Source: Lagopus muta
Lineage: Eukaryota > Chordata > Aves > Galliformes > Phasianidae
DNA: 64,000 nucleotides
Reading direction: 5' to 3'
Assembly (NCBI RefSeq): GCF_023343835.1
Contig: NC_064437.1
Coordinates: forward strand, 57,461,472 to 57,525,471
The translations under genes and the position numbers were made by a program. Under the pieces are notes generated by a model, which saw only the letters and a list, made by a program, of their open reading frames with translations, made no database searches and was not told the DNA's origin. The stretch's first letter is position 1. The number at the start of each line of letters is the position of its first letter. Shown in pieces: positions 13,074 to 24,653 of this stretch.

Positions 13074-14980
13074 CTTGTGTCAGGGAGTGGATGTGGCTAT
13101 GGAAGGTACAGGGGCAACCAGGAGGATGTGTGTAAGGCAGGGACCTGAGAAGTGTCTTACTGTGGCTTGGCTAAGTTAGTATGGAATTGAAATAATAAGG
13201 GAAAACCACATTAAAAATGTGGCTGGACTATTTTAACTTTCTTATTTTGGGACCTTTTTCTGCTATTTCTCCTGCTGTATTTTCTCCCAGGCACAAGTTC
13301 AGATGTGATCAATTTATTCGTCTTGTATCTTAAGACCCTTCTACATATGAATAGTCAGAGCTGGCTGCTCTCCTGCCTTGACACCTCTTCTGGAGCACAA
13401 CCTCTGCAAGAGATATGAGGTGGGGTGAAGTCTGTTTGGCAGGGAAGTTATGGCCTTAGGTCTTGCTTTATGGAAAAGAAAGGAGGATAATGAGAAGGGT
13501 CTTAATGTTGTTGTTCCTCTCCCCCCTCCACCTGCTGTTGGTGGGCTTCGAGCCTCCCTTCAAACCTCGTGTAACTCAGCCCCAGCAAACTCCAGGAGCC
13601 GGAGTCCTTGGATCAGTGTGATCCTCCTCCTTTTCTACCTTGTCCAGAAAACACACACACATTCCAAACAGTGACTGTGCATCCAGAAGGGCTGAGCTGG
13701 GCATCTCTCCAGAGTCAAGGCCAAGTTGCACTTCATGGATGGAAAGCAGTAGAGCCTAAATAGCATTTACCTTATGTTTCTCATTCATAGCCTGCTCTAA
13801 ATCATTTGTTACAGGGGTGGGGGGGGAGGGGGGGGGGGAGGAGGAGGATACTGGAACTGTGCGCAATCTGAATGCCAAGGAGTGCTTTTGCTTTCCCTAG
13901 AGATGAGCTCTGTGCAGCCTTGCAGGGTGTGATCTCTTATTTGGTAATGTGAATGCATAGAGCAGAAGCACGAGCAACCAGCACAGCAATAGAATTAGAT
14001 CAGAGTATTTGGACTTTGCTGAGGTCCCACACCCAAGTAAGGCACAAAAATACATTCACAGAACTGCACGTGCATGTTCTCATGTAAAACTGGGGAAAAA
14101 ATGGAAGGAGCTTCCATTTTTGTTAAGTGATGTGCTTTTTGGAAGAGCAACTGTGTGCTGCTCTGAGCTGGGACCACAGAATTGGATTTTCTGTGGGAAC
14201 CTGCACGGGGTCATTTGTTTGGATTCTACTTTACCTTGGTGGTGACAAAAGTAGATGCCGCACACCCAAGCAGAGCATCTTATATAAGGAATTGTTTAAA
14301 AATAACCCACAGGCTAAGATCTAAACTATATTACTTTGCACAAATAGATTTGCCAGCGTTTCTTTGACTTCTTTACAGCTTCTGTGTGCTCACAGTCATG
14401 AGAGGGATGTACGGAATAAGCAGGTACTGCCTTCTCTTTGGCTCTTCTGAACTCATTTTTTTAAAGGGTGATGCTTAAACCTTAGCAACAGTTGACAAAT
14501 TTAGCATAAAAGCAAAATGAAATCACCTTCAGGATCTTGCCAGGTTGACCATTTAGGAGTCTGAGTGGGTATTGATTTGAGGCAAATACTCTAAAGTTTG
14601 CGTTACCCTTTGAAAAGTGCTAATGTAGTTCTTGTCACTTTAAATTAACTTTAGATAAGAGGGACTGACAGAAACACGAAGATGTGTGAACTATATTTGA
14701 CTGATATTCTGTCAAATACTGCATGGGGTTATGATCCACAACTTTTCCCATCTGCTGCTCAAACCTGAATCCTTGAATGCACAATGGATTAATTACCATA
14801 TTTTGTTCTGATTTCACTTAGTAGTATAAAAGACTCTGAATGTTAAATGTACCCTTACCTGCCTTCTTTTTCTAAGGGTAAAGTATATGAAGAGGGGAGG
14901 GGGTATTCCTCAGCAGTTTTTCATACCAGCATATAACGATTTGCTAAGTGCACCTCTTTTCAAGTAATTAGATTCCCAGA
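13074..14980. other. Intergenic, no gene recognised; holds a poly-G tract
   Basis: Unique-looking DNA with no familiar protein or repeat family. It contains the G-rich tract at 13814-13849. Confidence 0.5.
13814..13849 (+). repeat. G-rich tract with quadruplex potential
   Basis: G runs of 4, 8 and 11 are separated by single T or A bases and followed by GAGGAGGA. With four or more G-triplets in 36 bases, it can form intramolecular G-quadruplexes. Confidence 0.8.
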
Positions 14981-14986
14981 AGTTAA

Positions 14987-15633
14987 CTAGAGTAACACGG
15001 CACTCAGGATTTCATTCACTTCTTCCCTTAGAGACTTTTTTTCCCCTTCAGTAATAAAAGCAATGAGAGCTGATGTAGCACGTTCCATCTGCTGCACTTT
15101 ACAAGCCGCAGTATAATTATGTGAGGCTTTGCCATTCAGTATCATTGTAGAAGGATACGGTGTGGAGCAGTGGAGGTCAACGTTTTCTACTGATGTTATG
15201 TTTCCTAGAAGGTCTGACATTGATTCCCTGGTACCACCTGCCCATCTCAGCAGTTCAGGCTGATGCTCAGTGAACTGGCCTGCCAACTTCTGCAGGTGAA
15301 CACCTGGAAAGCTGGACATCTCAAATTAAAGGCTCTTTTGAAAACGGGAGCAGTAGTAACTTGCCAAAAATCCCTCGTGTTTCACTGGTAAAACTCAGAA
15401 GCCTGTAGTAGTAACTCCTTTCTTCTTACCTCTTTTCTCCCAGTGCTCTTTGCCTGAGCTGACTTACTCTGACTTCCAGCTGAGGGAAATAATGCCCACT
15501 TTAGTTCATTTACTAAATAGTTTTCATAGTGTAGAAGTATAGCAATAGCCAGGTCCTTCACTTTGTGGTGTCCTTGACTGTTATATTCCCTGAGTGCTTT
15601 TTGTCTTGAAGACACTGCACATTGCATTGACAT
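14987..15633 (-). other. Possible two-exon minus-strand coding segment (unrecognised)
   Basis: Two consecutive minus-strand ORFs, 83 codons from 15633 and 110 codons ending at 14987, have protein-like composition. A consensus donor (GAG|GTAAGA, intron from 15429) lies inside the first and an acceptor (CACCTGCAG, ending 15290) lies inside the second. Removing the 140-bp intron joins them in phase 0 to give 168 residues, ending EEVNEILSAVLL. The predicted product would be basic in its first half and mostly helical. A second consensus donor (GCAG|GTAAGG) lies downstream at 14858. I do not recognise the product, I see no upstream exon or poly-A signal, and ORFs of this size also arise by chance here. 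It may be an unannotated gene, an old pseudogene or noise. Confidence 0.2.
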
Positions 15634-18600
15634 CCCAGGTTATATTCTGGCACCATGCTGCATATCAGATAGGAAACACTTCTCTGTCTGTCTCATTGAC
15701 TCTCATGTTCTTATGTCAGTGGGAGAGTGTGGGTATCCAGAAACAAGCAAGCTTGATGGTGCTGTGAAAGGAGAAGTGAATGTGTGCAGTTAGACTTTGT
15801 AAGATGGAGCACCAAACCACCTCTTACTGCAATGAAGTACCGTCTGGAGAGCTTCATAAACAATACACTAGGGAGTACCTGTGTACCAGTCCTGCTTTTT
15901 ATATGTTTTGACTGGCTTTGGAGAATTAGAAAAACATTGCCGTAGTCCAGTACTAAAATATTATACAGGTTCCCCAGAGATATCCCTAGCCATTCCTTTG
16001 TACCCTTTTTCTTCTTCAGTAAAGTCATACTTTCATGTCATTCATTCTTCAGTCTTTTTTCTTTTTTCTTTTTTTTTAATGAAAGCACCAAGGGATCCCT
16101 TCCCTCTGATTTCTTTCTGTGATTAGCAAATATGGATTGCTGTAAGTGAAAATCCTAAGCAGAGAATGACTGTTATCAGGGGGAGAAATACTTGCTGCAG
16201 AGGTGCAGGCTTGATCCTTCAGATCTCGTTGTTTTCAATTCTGAGGGACAGTGAGGATTGAGGAAAACTTTATGTGAGTCCAATGAGGGGAAAAAATGGG
16301 ATTTGAGCAACTCTTGGAACATGTTAATAAGTTCCTACTCTTTGGCTGGAAGTTATTTCTCAGTCTGAATGCATTCCTATCCTCTTGCAATAGCAAGTAG
16401 TTAAACAACCGCTAGTGTTAGCAAGCACATAGCTGGTGGCTACAGGACGGCCATAGAGATCAGTAACTTCTGAAAGGGTCTAAGAAGCTCTAATTTGATG
16501 ATACCATCCAACACCAGCAAATGTTCTGCTGAAGTTTTGGAAGACTCAGCATTAAACTCATTCTGTTGCAGTTAAGTCAATCCCAGTGAAAGCTGATGCC
16601 TTAAACTCTGTAGCAGGGGGTCAAAGGAGAAGCTTTCTGTTTTAGTGCCTCTTTTTGTCTTGTTTTCATCTAACTAACACGTGGCCCAGTTTAATAATCT
16701 TTATTCCTGTGGTGTAAGTGTTGTAAGGTCATTAGCAAAACCTTAACAGAAATGTTTATGGACAAGGTTTGCATCGGTGGACCCCTATTTAGGGAATGTA
16801 TTCTGAAAGGAAATGATATGATGTTTCTTTAGACCATCTTGCAAGTGACATAAAGATTAATGAGGGATAGACAAATGCCCTTGTTCCAAAGTCAGCAAAA
16901 AATAGAAGGTTCTGTTTAAGCTTTTCAAAATGAATTACAGTCAGGTGCTGACTATCAAGAAAAGAAATGAAATCTGAGTGGAAGAGTCTGGAATAATTCT
17001 CTGGGTCTTTCCCCAAACCTGTCACTCTTCTCTATGGACATGAATATTAAGGGATAACAGAATCTGCAAATTGTAAGCTTGTGAGGCAAGCTCAAAAGCT
17101 TGAGGGGATTCAAAAAGATAGTTTAGGAGCTGCAAACGTAGCTGGGTATTTAGAAAAATACAGATATTTAAACCAAAGTAATGGATGTACAAGAAGAAAA
17201 ATAACTGAGTTTTTAGCTATTATTTTGAGAGTCCATATTTACCTCTTGGAATTGGTAGAATAAAGGATGGAGGAACGATCTCAGCTGCTGTAAACGTGTC
17301 TCTTTATGCATGTGATGAAAGCTAATTATGGCAATTTACAAACACCAATTTTGCTGTTGCTCTCTTTTTTCTTTTTTTTTTTTTTTCCAACGTTAATTCA
17401 GCTTCATATGAATTATTTAGGTGGAATAACTTAATATTACGTTTGAATTTTGCCTTGTGAAACTCTAAGTTGCATACACGTGGACGTTACTTTACATCTA
17501 CTGCATGGAAAGAAGTTAGAATGCTTTCAGAAATGTTTAATGCGACAAATGAGCTGCAAGTAAGAATGAAAACCAAGTAATATTCTATTGTTTTTTCTTC
17601 TTGTTTTTGATACAAACCACCAGGGCATTATAGACCAGCTCCCTGCTGTAATTGAGTATGTCCTATACGCCTGATTTCTTTTTAATTTTGCTTTTAACTG
17701 ATTTTGTAGTTTTCTTAACTGTACAAAACTGATGTTACTGAGTATATACACTGCCAGCAGGTTCTGTGTGATTAGGTCTCTCTTTAAGCTGTGCATTTAA
17801 CGTGTATATTCTTCTGACTGCTGAGAGATATGGTCATGTGCTGTGCAGTTTGGAAAATGCATTCTTTTAGATGTCCTTAGGTTGTAAAATATTTTGTTCA
17901 CGTCATATTTTCAAATGAACAATTGTTTTCTTTAAAAAGAAAGCCAGCTTTGTTGAATTACATTTTTCAAAGTACAGATAATCATAAGAAACAAAAGATT
18001 ATTCTCGGTTTAGTAAACAATCAGGCAGCAACTAATGATCCTGACTTTCCAGGACCACGCATGTGAGTTCATACTCAGAGGGTGAGGCCATAAGTACTCC
18101 TGTAAATTATTTTGGAGAGAGTTCTGAATATTTCTTCCTTTCCCTTCCTCTCTTGACTCACAATAGCAGTGTAACTCCTGACAAAAGAGAAACCACAGAA
18201 TTCGCAGAATGTCAATAGGATCTTGGGGTCTGTTTCCCACTAGTTTTTCTGGGCTCAGAACCGAGTACTTACTGCCCAGAGGACTAGACAATAGGTTCAT
18301 TCCTTCTCCTGAAGAAGTGAAAAATGAGGCATTTCCTCTGTATGTTCCTATGGCCCACTCTAGGACACACAAAGTATTTACAGAGTAATCGCTGCTCACC
18401 CACAGCGATCCGATCCTTGCACCAAATCACTGTGTGCTGGCTGCTTACACTTCGTGTTTGTTTAAAACTCACAGTCACATGAACATTCATGAAACCACTT
18501 GAGTGCAGGTGGTTTTTGTATCGGAAACATGTGAAAACATGTGTTTTCTATGTTTTTCTTTATATGAAGGCTTGTGTCCAACAATCCAATTATTTGTAAG

Positions 18601-19239
18601 TATTACGTCATTCTCACTAGTGCAAAGTGCCAACACCTGCTTTTTACTGCAGTCTGTTATGTTTTCCCTATCCTCACCTATCTTCCAAATCGAAGGGGGA
18701 ACTGTTCTCTCCCTGAAGGAATTTACTGCGTGATCTCCAGCTCTGTCACAACACAGGAGACCCGAGCTCTTCATCTTTTGAGCCTGTCTGTACTAGCTAT
18801 CACTGTCACACTTGGAGCATCCATCTCAAGTCCCCTAAAAATGCCCAACAGCTGTAGTTGCACTTGGATAACAACAAACCTTTTTATACCTCTCAACAGT
18901 TTTCACCAGATAACAGTCCTGCTTTTTAAAGTCTCTGAAAGGTAGGAATGATGATCTTTGTCAGCATCTTGTAGACAGAGAAATCTTAGAAGTAAAACAA
19001 AACGCTTTCCATTAGATGTTCTCCTGGCTCTTTGCAGCCAAGTTATTATTTGGAAGACCTCTTGGACAAAGTCAGAAAACGAGGAGGAGCTTGTGACCTG
19101 ATTGCTGTGACATCTGTCAGCAAACCCCAGACCTGCCTCATGAGGTAGGGCAGAACTCCTAGGTAACAGGCAGTGGAACTGAACTATAACTTCTTATAGA
19201 AAGACCAGCCCAACATCTCAGTTTCCAACCCTCCTCTTA
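15634..19239. other. Intergenic, nothing recognised
   Basis: AT-rich DNA without recognised genes or repeat families. Short T tracts occur near 16060 and 17370. Confidence 0.5.
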
Positions 19240-20640
19240 ATAGTGCCATGTCTGTGTTCTGCCTCCAGTTACCCTTGCACTCGTGTCATCTTCAGCTCTT
19301 CAGTCACAATTCAGCTCTCCAAAAGCTGCTTTGGCTGTCCAGCCAATGGATAATTCTGGTCAGCTCTCAGACTTCTCTCTTTGTTAGATCTCCATCCTCC
19401 AATCTCCTTTGCCATGACCATTAGCCCTTCTTTGTTACTGAGTGGTTGTCAGCCTCCTGGTCTGCATCACCCTGGCATCCCTTGCCTTGCTCTCATTCTA
19501 AAGGCTTTCTCTGGTGGAAATCCTGTAACCAAGGTATCTTTGTCCCTGATAAATCCATTTCCTCCTTGCTCAGCTCTGATTTCCACAACCTGAACAACTC
19601 TATTGCTTCTCTATGAAGACACTCTGATACTGCCATCTGTAACTTCCACTGAAAACTCTTCATTTTTATCTATTTTCTCTCATACGGGAGTTCACGTTTT
19701 CTAGTTTAGAATCCAGCTGTAACTGTTAGCTTAAACATCTCCCATAGTTATCCCTTGTGACTTGTCTTACTCCACCTTCAATTTTCTTGGTCTGTCAATG
19801 GCCTTCAGTGCAGATAATGAGATCCCTATTTCCTGTAGGCCTGGGCTTGTTTCCTCTTTCTCCTCCTTATGTGTCTGATTCTTGGAAACTTCACCTGCAT
19901 TTGATTTCAGCTGCCATCTTTGACTTCCTGATCCCTCTCTACTGTGACTTGTTTCCTCTTCTCTAAGTTAAAATCTCATCATGTCTATGACATCTCTTCA
20001 AGGTTTCCTATGTTCAACATAAATTGGACTTAATCTGGATGCAAGGTATCAAGAGAGTATTATCTTTTTTGACCCCTTCTGCATGATGTCTCAATGTTCT
20101 TTTCCTGAACTAGTTTGCTCTTCCAATTAGAAAGCTCTCCAAAAGCTCTCTTCATCTAACTACAACACTCCTTTTTCTAGTTGATCTGTCTCTACTACCT
20201 TTCACTACCTATTGTAGCAAGTGGCAGCAACTTGCTTCCTACCTCCAGCACCCTTCAGGGTTCCTCCCTTCTCCACTCATTTCTTGTTAGTTTCTTAAAG
20301 CACAGACCTCATTCTGGTTGATCTGAGGTGTCCATAGCTGTACTATTGAATCAGATGCCCACAGCTCTTGAAAGAGCTCTTCATGCACATTGCCAAATGC
20401 TGAATTTTTCTCCTTCAAAACTTGCCTTACAGCTCTTCTTTGACAAGACAACCACTGAAAACTGAACTGCAGTGTCCATCAAGTCTCTTTCCATGGATTT
20501 CCCCAATTTCTGTAGCTACCTCTTGACTGTAAACTCCTTCTTGTTACTCTGTTTGTGTACAGCCTTTCACTGTGGGCTCCATGTCCATAACTCTATATGT
20601 CAGTGCGCACAATTAATAAGGAACATAAATACTGCAATCA
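19240..20640 (+). mobile_element. Ancient L2/L3-like (CR1-group) LINE relic
   Basis: About 1.4 kb of strongly C+T-biased sequence ends in features of the old amniote L2/L3 3' region: CTTCAAAACTTGCCTTACAG (20416-20435), then GACTGTAAACTCCTTCTTG (20525-20543), TTTGTGTACAGCCTTTCAC (20551-20569), a GGGCTCCATGTCCATAACTC block and an AATAAG-like end. The order matches the remembered 3' end (TAAGCTCTTTGGGGCAGG, then TTTGTACAGCGCCTAGCAC, then ATAATAA). The pyrimidine bias upstream is typical of the sense strand of the corresponding ORF2. Frames are destroyed and the 5' boundary is approximate. Confidence 0.6.
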
Positions 20641-22839
20641 AGCCAAAGCTCTTAGACATCTCTGTGAGTCAGGGTGTTCAGAATCTGAACTTAGCTCCAG
20701 CCACAAGTTCTGTCATTGGCCTGCAACTCTGCAAAAGCTCTCTGCAAACCTCATTTTGGAACATCTCTGAAATTAAGGGGTGGTGTTGGAATCCACATCC
20801 AAATTTTACAGCTGTAGGTCACCTCTCAAGCACGGATATTTGGAAGGCGGTGAGGACTGTGTTGTAAGCAGCTACATCGTTGAGATATTGCTGCTGTTTT
20901 TTTGCTGTCTGTGTTTTGAAATGCTTGCTACAAGGACAGCTGTGAGGCAGATGCCGTTCTGAGTTCAGATGTGGAATGTTACAGGGTCACTCTGCTTACC
21001 TTATCATAAAAGAGCACGCGTTTTTGTGCTCTTCATGCACTGGAAAACAAATCCATGACAAATACTGTATTGTGTACAGGGGCTGGGGGTGGAGGAGAAG
21101 AGGGGAAGGGTATCTCGTCCTTAGGGGCTGCTGGTGCTAGGCACCACAAAAGAAAGCCATGTTTGTCAGCCTTGCTTCAAGATGCATCCCTACAGCGAGG
21201 CACCTGCAGCAGCTTAAGGATGGCTCTGCGGGTGAGCAGCAGTGTACCAGGGGCTGGGTTTGTGGCTTGCCACGTGGCAGGAGGGCTGGAGGAGATAGGG
21301 CCCTGCAGCTGGGGCTCTGAGCAGCACATAGTCTGGCTGTGTGGGACGTCCAGGAAAGGATTTCTGTAGGAGGCAGGCTATATTGTGGTCCTGGCCTTTG
21401 GTCTGTACTGCTACATATAAAAAGGTATATATGCTGACTTGGTGGCAAGGAGTAGTTGCATTACAGGAAGTTTGATGCTGGTATTTTTAGCTGGATAAAG
21501 TGGAGTTTTGGACTGAATCACTGAATCTTCCCTACAGAGGGAATAGGAGGTGCTCAGAGGAAAAAAACAGAAAGAGTTCTTGGGGAGATCCTGGCTCTTT
21601 GCTCTTTGCCACACCATGAATAAGTTTTCAAGCCTGAAGTATACCCATACACTTTATTTTCCCGTGTCTCTCTTCCCAGTGTCTCTGTGTCTCGGTTTCC
21701 CTGTGTGAAGGATAAGAGAGAGGGTGTGGATGAAGTCTTACAGCATTGGAATCCCACCAGCTTGTCTGGACAGCTGTTACTATTGATTATGTATGCTATA
21801 TTCATGCATGCTACATTTCCCATGTTAGCTGCATGGTTTTGGAGCCTGCAGTTGCAGACTCTGGGCTGTGTTCTTTCAGCATACTGGCCTGTGCAGTGTG
21901 TTACAGGAAGGCAAAAGGATGCCAAAAATGAAGACTCATACCTGCTTGCTGTCTGCCCAACACATCTGCCCCCACCTTTGTTACTTACACTGTTTCCTTC
22001 ATGGTGGGGTCTCAGCACCTGTGCAAGCTGAACACTGAACATATTTGGCAGATGAATGTGAAAACATTGCCCACCGCCAGGTTTGTGCATGCAGTTGCCA
22101 AGATAAATACGGGTTATATCCTGCTGCTATTTGGTACACAGGGCTCTTCTTAGGAGTAAATGAGAGGTCTGCATAAAAAATCAGTGTAAACATTTGACTC
22201 CTTTCAAATGGGGTAGTTTGTGACATAAAATGCACTATGTTTGTTATGCACAGAAGATAAAAATTTTTTTCCTAACCATCGCTTTTTGTTACCATGCTCT
22301 TTGGAATGCGCTATTTTGCTCCACTGTATCTAACTAGCATCTGATGTAGTCTTCCAAAAAGGGCCCAGCAAAACCATCCAGGGTGGGAGTGCTTGGTTGG
22401 CTTTTTACACGTTTTTACGTATTACTGCTATTTATCCAAATGTTTAACCAAAAGCTCTCTGCATGGTATACTTCTGATATTAGTAAAAATCAGAAATAAA
22501 ATAAAGGCATTATTAAACATGTAGGGAAACCATCTACACTAAAAATCACTGTCCAAAATCGCCTCGAAGGGGTGCAGACTGAAAGAAGCTGATAGTTTGA
22601 CTGGTGGTTTCGTGGATGTTCTAATGCTGAGTTACTAAATAAATCCCCTTTTGCCCTGCACTGCCTCCAGCAAGCCCTTAGCCTTCCCCACTCTGTCTTC
22701 CCCACACTGTTTCTCTATTTTTCCTCATAATCTCAGCCCTGATTCTCTTTTTCCCATTCTTCTGAATGTTGAAGTCATGACCTTTGTGGTTTATAGGCCA
22801 CAAGAGACTGAGCTAAATGTGTTAGCACAGAGTCAAAAC
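20641..22839. other. Intergenic, no gene recognised
   Basis: Mixed-composition DNA. A 178-codon minus-strand ORF (22090-21554) faces a 114-codon plus-strand ORF (21687-22031). Neither has a recognisable domain, and both are taken as chance. Confidence 0.5.
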
Positions 22840-23075
22840 AAGTAATAGCCGGCCAATTAAATTAATAATCCATATTGTTACAATGTTTAACCACGGCTGT
22901 TTCCTCAGTGGTCTGTTTAAATCACAGCCAAGTCCTGACCTATTAAAATGAATAACTGGAATTATGAGAAACTCCATTTAATAAACACAGCAAGGAGCGC
23001 AACACAATCGGTATGAAATATTTATTACCGCTTTAAGCAGCAGCTAGTTGAGATTTAAGATTGGATTAATGACAG
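22840..23075. promoter_or_regulatory. CNE-like block
   Basis: Dense, non-repetitive AT-rich sequence contains GCCAATTAAATTAATAATCC (22850-22869), ATTGTTACAAT (22874-22884, facing SOX-like half-sites), RUNX-like ACCACGG and CAGTGGT, and GGATTAATGACAGG (23064-23077). No homopolymers and no coding frame are seen. It resembles a conserved enhancer in the desert upstream of TCF7L2. Conservation was not tested. Confidence 0.4.
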
Positions 23076-24180
23076 GGTTTTAATTTCTGGTGAGGGGTAT
23101 GGGGCTTAAACCTGGAACATTTCCTCGATTTCCTGGTATGGCTTTGCAACGGGCAAGATTTGAGATGGGAACGTGCAATTTGATTCATGCTTTCCCCTTG
23201 TACAGCTCTCTCCAGACATGTTCGATGCAGGAGGAGATCAAAGGAAGCAGGCTCCAGACAAGTGGCTCAAGTGGCTTGAAAAAGCTCAGGGGAATAAGGG
23301 CTGGAGCACTAGACATGAGCCTTTGGATTTTAAAATGAGCACTCCTGCCAACCACCATCCTATGGAGAGCAATGTTAATGGAAGGCTGGTACATTCCCAG
23401 TGACAATGGCTCGTGTGCATGCATTTTTTTGCAGGATGTCTCAGGGCTAGTTGAGGAGGGGAGAAAAATCTCTCTGAAATTTGTCGGGCAAAATCAAGCT
23501 GGGAGCAAAACTGGTATTGTTTCAAATGACTGAAGCATTGTTTCTCTGATGTGCAGAGCTACCACCATTCTGTTGTTCTTATTTGTGCTGCAAGTTCACC
23601 TTTAGGATTTCTCTACTCAATGCAAAAGCAACTCTTCTTTTTTGCTAGGAAATAAAATGGTGCCAGAGTTCAAATGGGGCTGTTGTTTTTGTTTTTACTT
23701 CATGTGATGTAGTAGCACCAAGCAGGTTAATGATGTGCAAATCCTGGCGAAGTGAAGCTGTGTGGAGGTACCATGTCAAGGGGCCACACAGTAATTGCTC
23801 CAGGCTACGCAGACACCTGCTGCATTGTCTCTGTAAGGATGTATCCTTCCCATAATTTCCACCATAATGGTTCCACACCATAAATTGGCACAATTCATCA
23901 GAAAAGCCCTGGTGCATTAAACCACTGCCCTAATCTGAGTAAATACAGGCTACTGTCATTGCCTCCAAGGATCTTGCTTCCAGAATGTGCTGTGATGACA
24001 CCAAGAATTGCACACATTTTCTTCTCCCTTCCCTCTTTTTGACTCTTAATGAAAAGCCCCAGAGTGGGACAGGCAGAAGGCTTCAGCATAGCCACAGGCA
24101 GTAGGGCCATGGAAGTAGAGGAAGATGCACCTCCAGTCTTTTCAGATAACACATTTGAGCCCAAATCCAGGAATTTTGAC
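23076..24180. other. Intergenic, nothing recognised
   Basis: Unique-looking DNA with only short ORFs that overlap on both strands. Confidence 0.5.
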
Positions 24181-24385
24181 ACAGAGTATCATAGGATCAT
24201 TTGGGTAGGAAAGGACCCTTAAAGGTCATCTAGTCAAACTCCCTTGCAGTGAACAGGGGCACCTACAGCTTGCTCACAGCCTGATCCAGTCTTCAGTGTC
24301 TCCGAGGATGGGGCATCCACCGCCCCTCTGGGCAACCTGTTCCAATGCCTCTCCATCCTTACTCTATAAAAAATAATGAAAGACG
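24181..24385 (-). mobile_element. CR1 LINE 3' end (antisense copy)
   Basis: On the + strand it starts ATCATAGGATCATTTGGGTA and continues GACCCTTAAAGGTCATCTAG, GGATGGGGCATCCACC and CTCTGGGCAACCTGTTCCA. This is the complement of the CR1 3' region, so the element points left. It is moderately diverged. Confidence 0.92.
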
Positions 24386-24604
24386 ACTGAGTAAAGTCTA
24401 AGCACTCTGCTGACTCAGCCTTGCAATGCTCATCAGCCAAGAGGAAAAACAAGCCCTAGTTGACACCAGAGAGACAACGACAAAGGCAGGAGAGAAGACC
24501 TAATTCCTGAGTGCTTTCTCTTCATTGTAGAATTTCTATTGGGGAAATATATTCACACACATGTATTAACCTGGATATTTCCAGTGGTTTAAATTAAAAA
24601 TGAA

Positions 24605-24653
<49 letters not shown>

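Noticed and set aside
21554..22090. 178-codon minus-strand ORF
   Set aside because: No domain is recognised, it overlaps open frames on the other strand, and there are no splice or poly-A signals that form a gene model.
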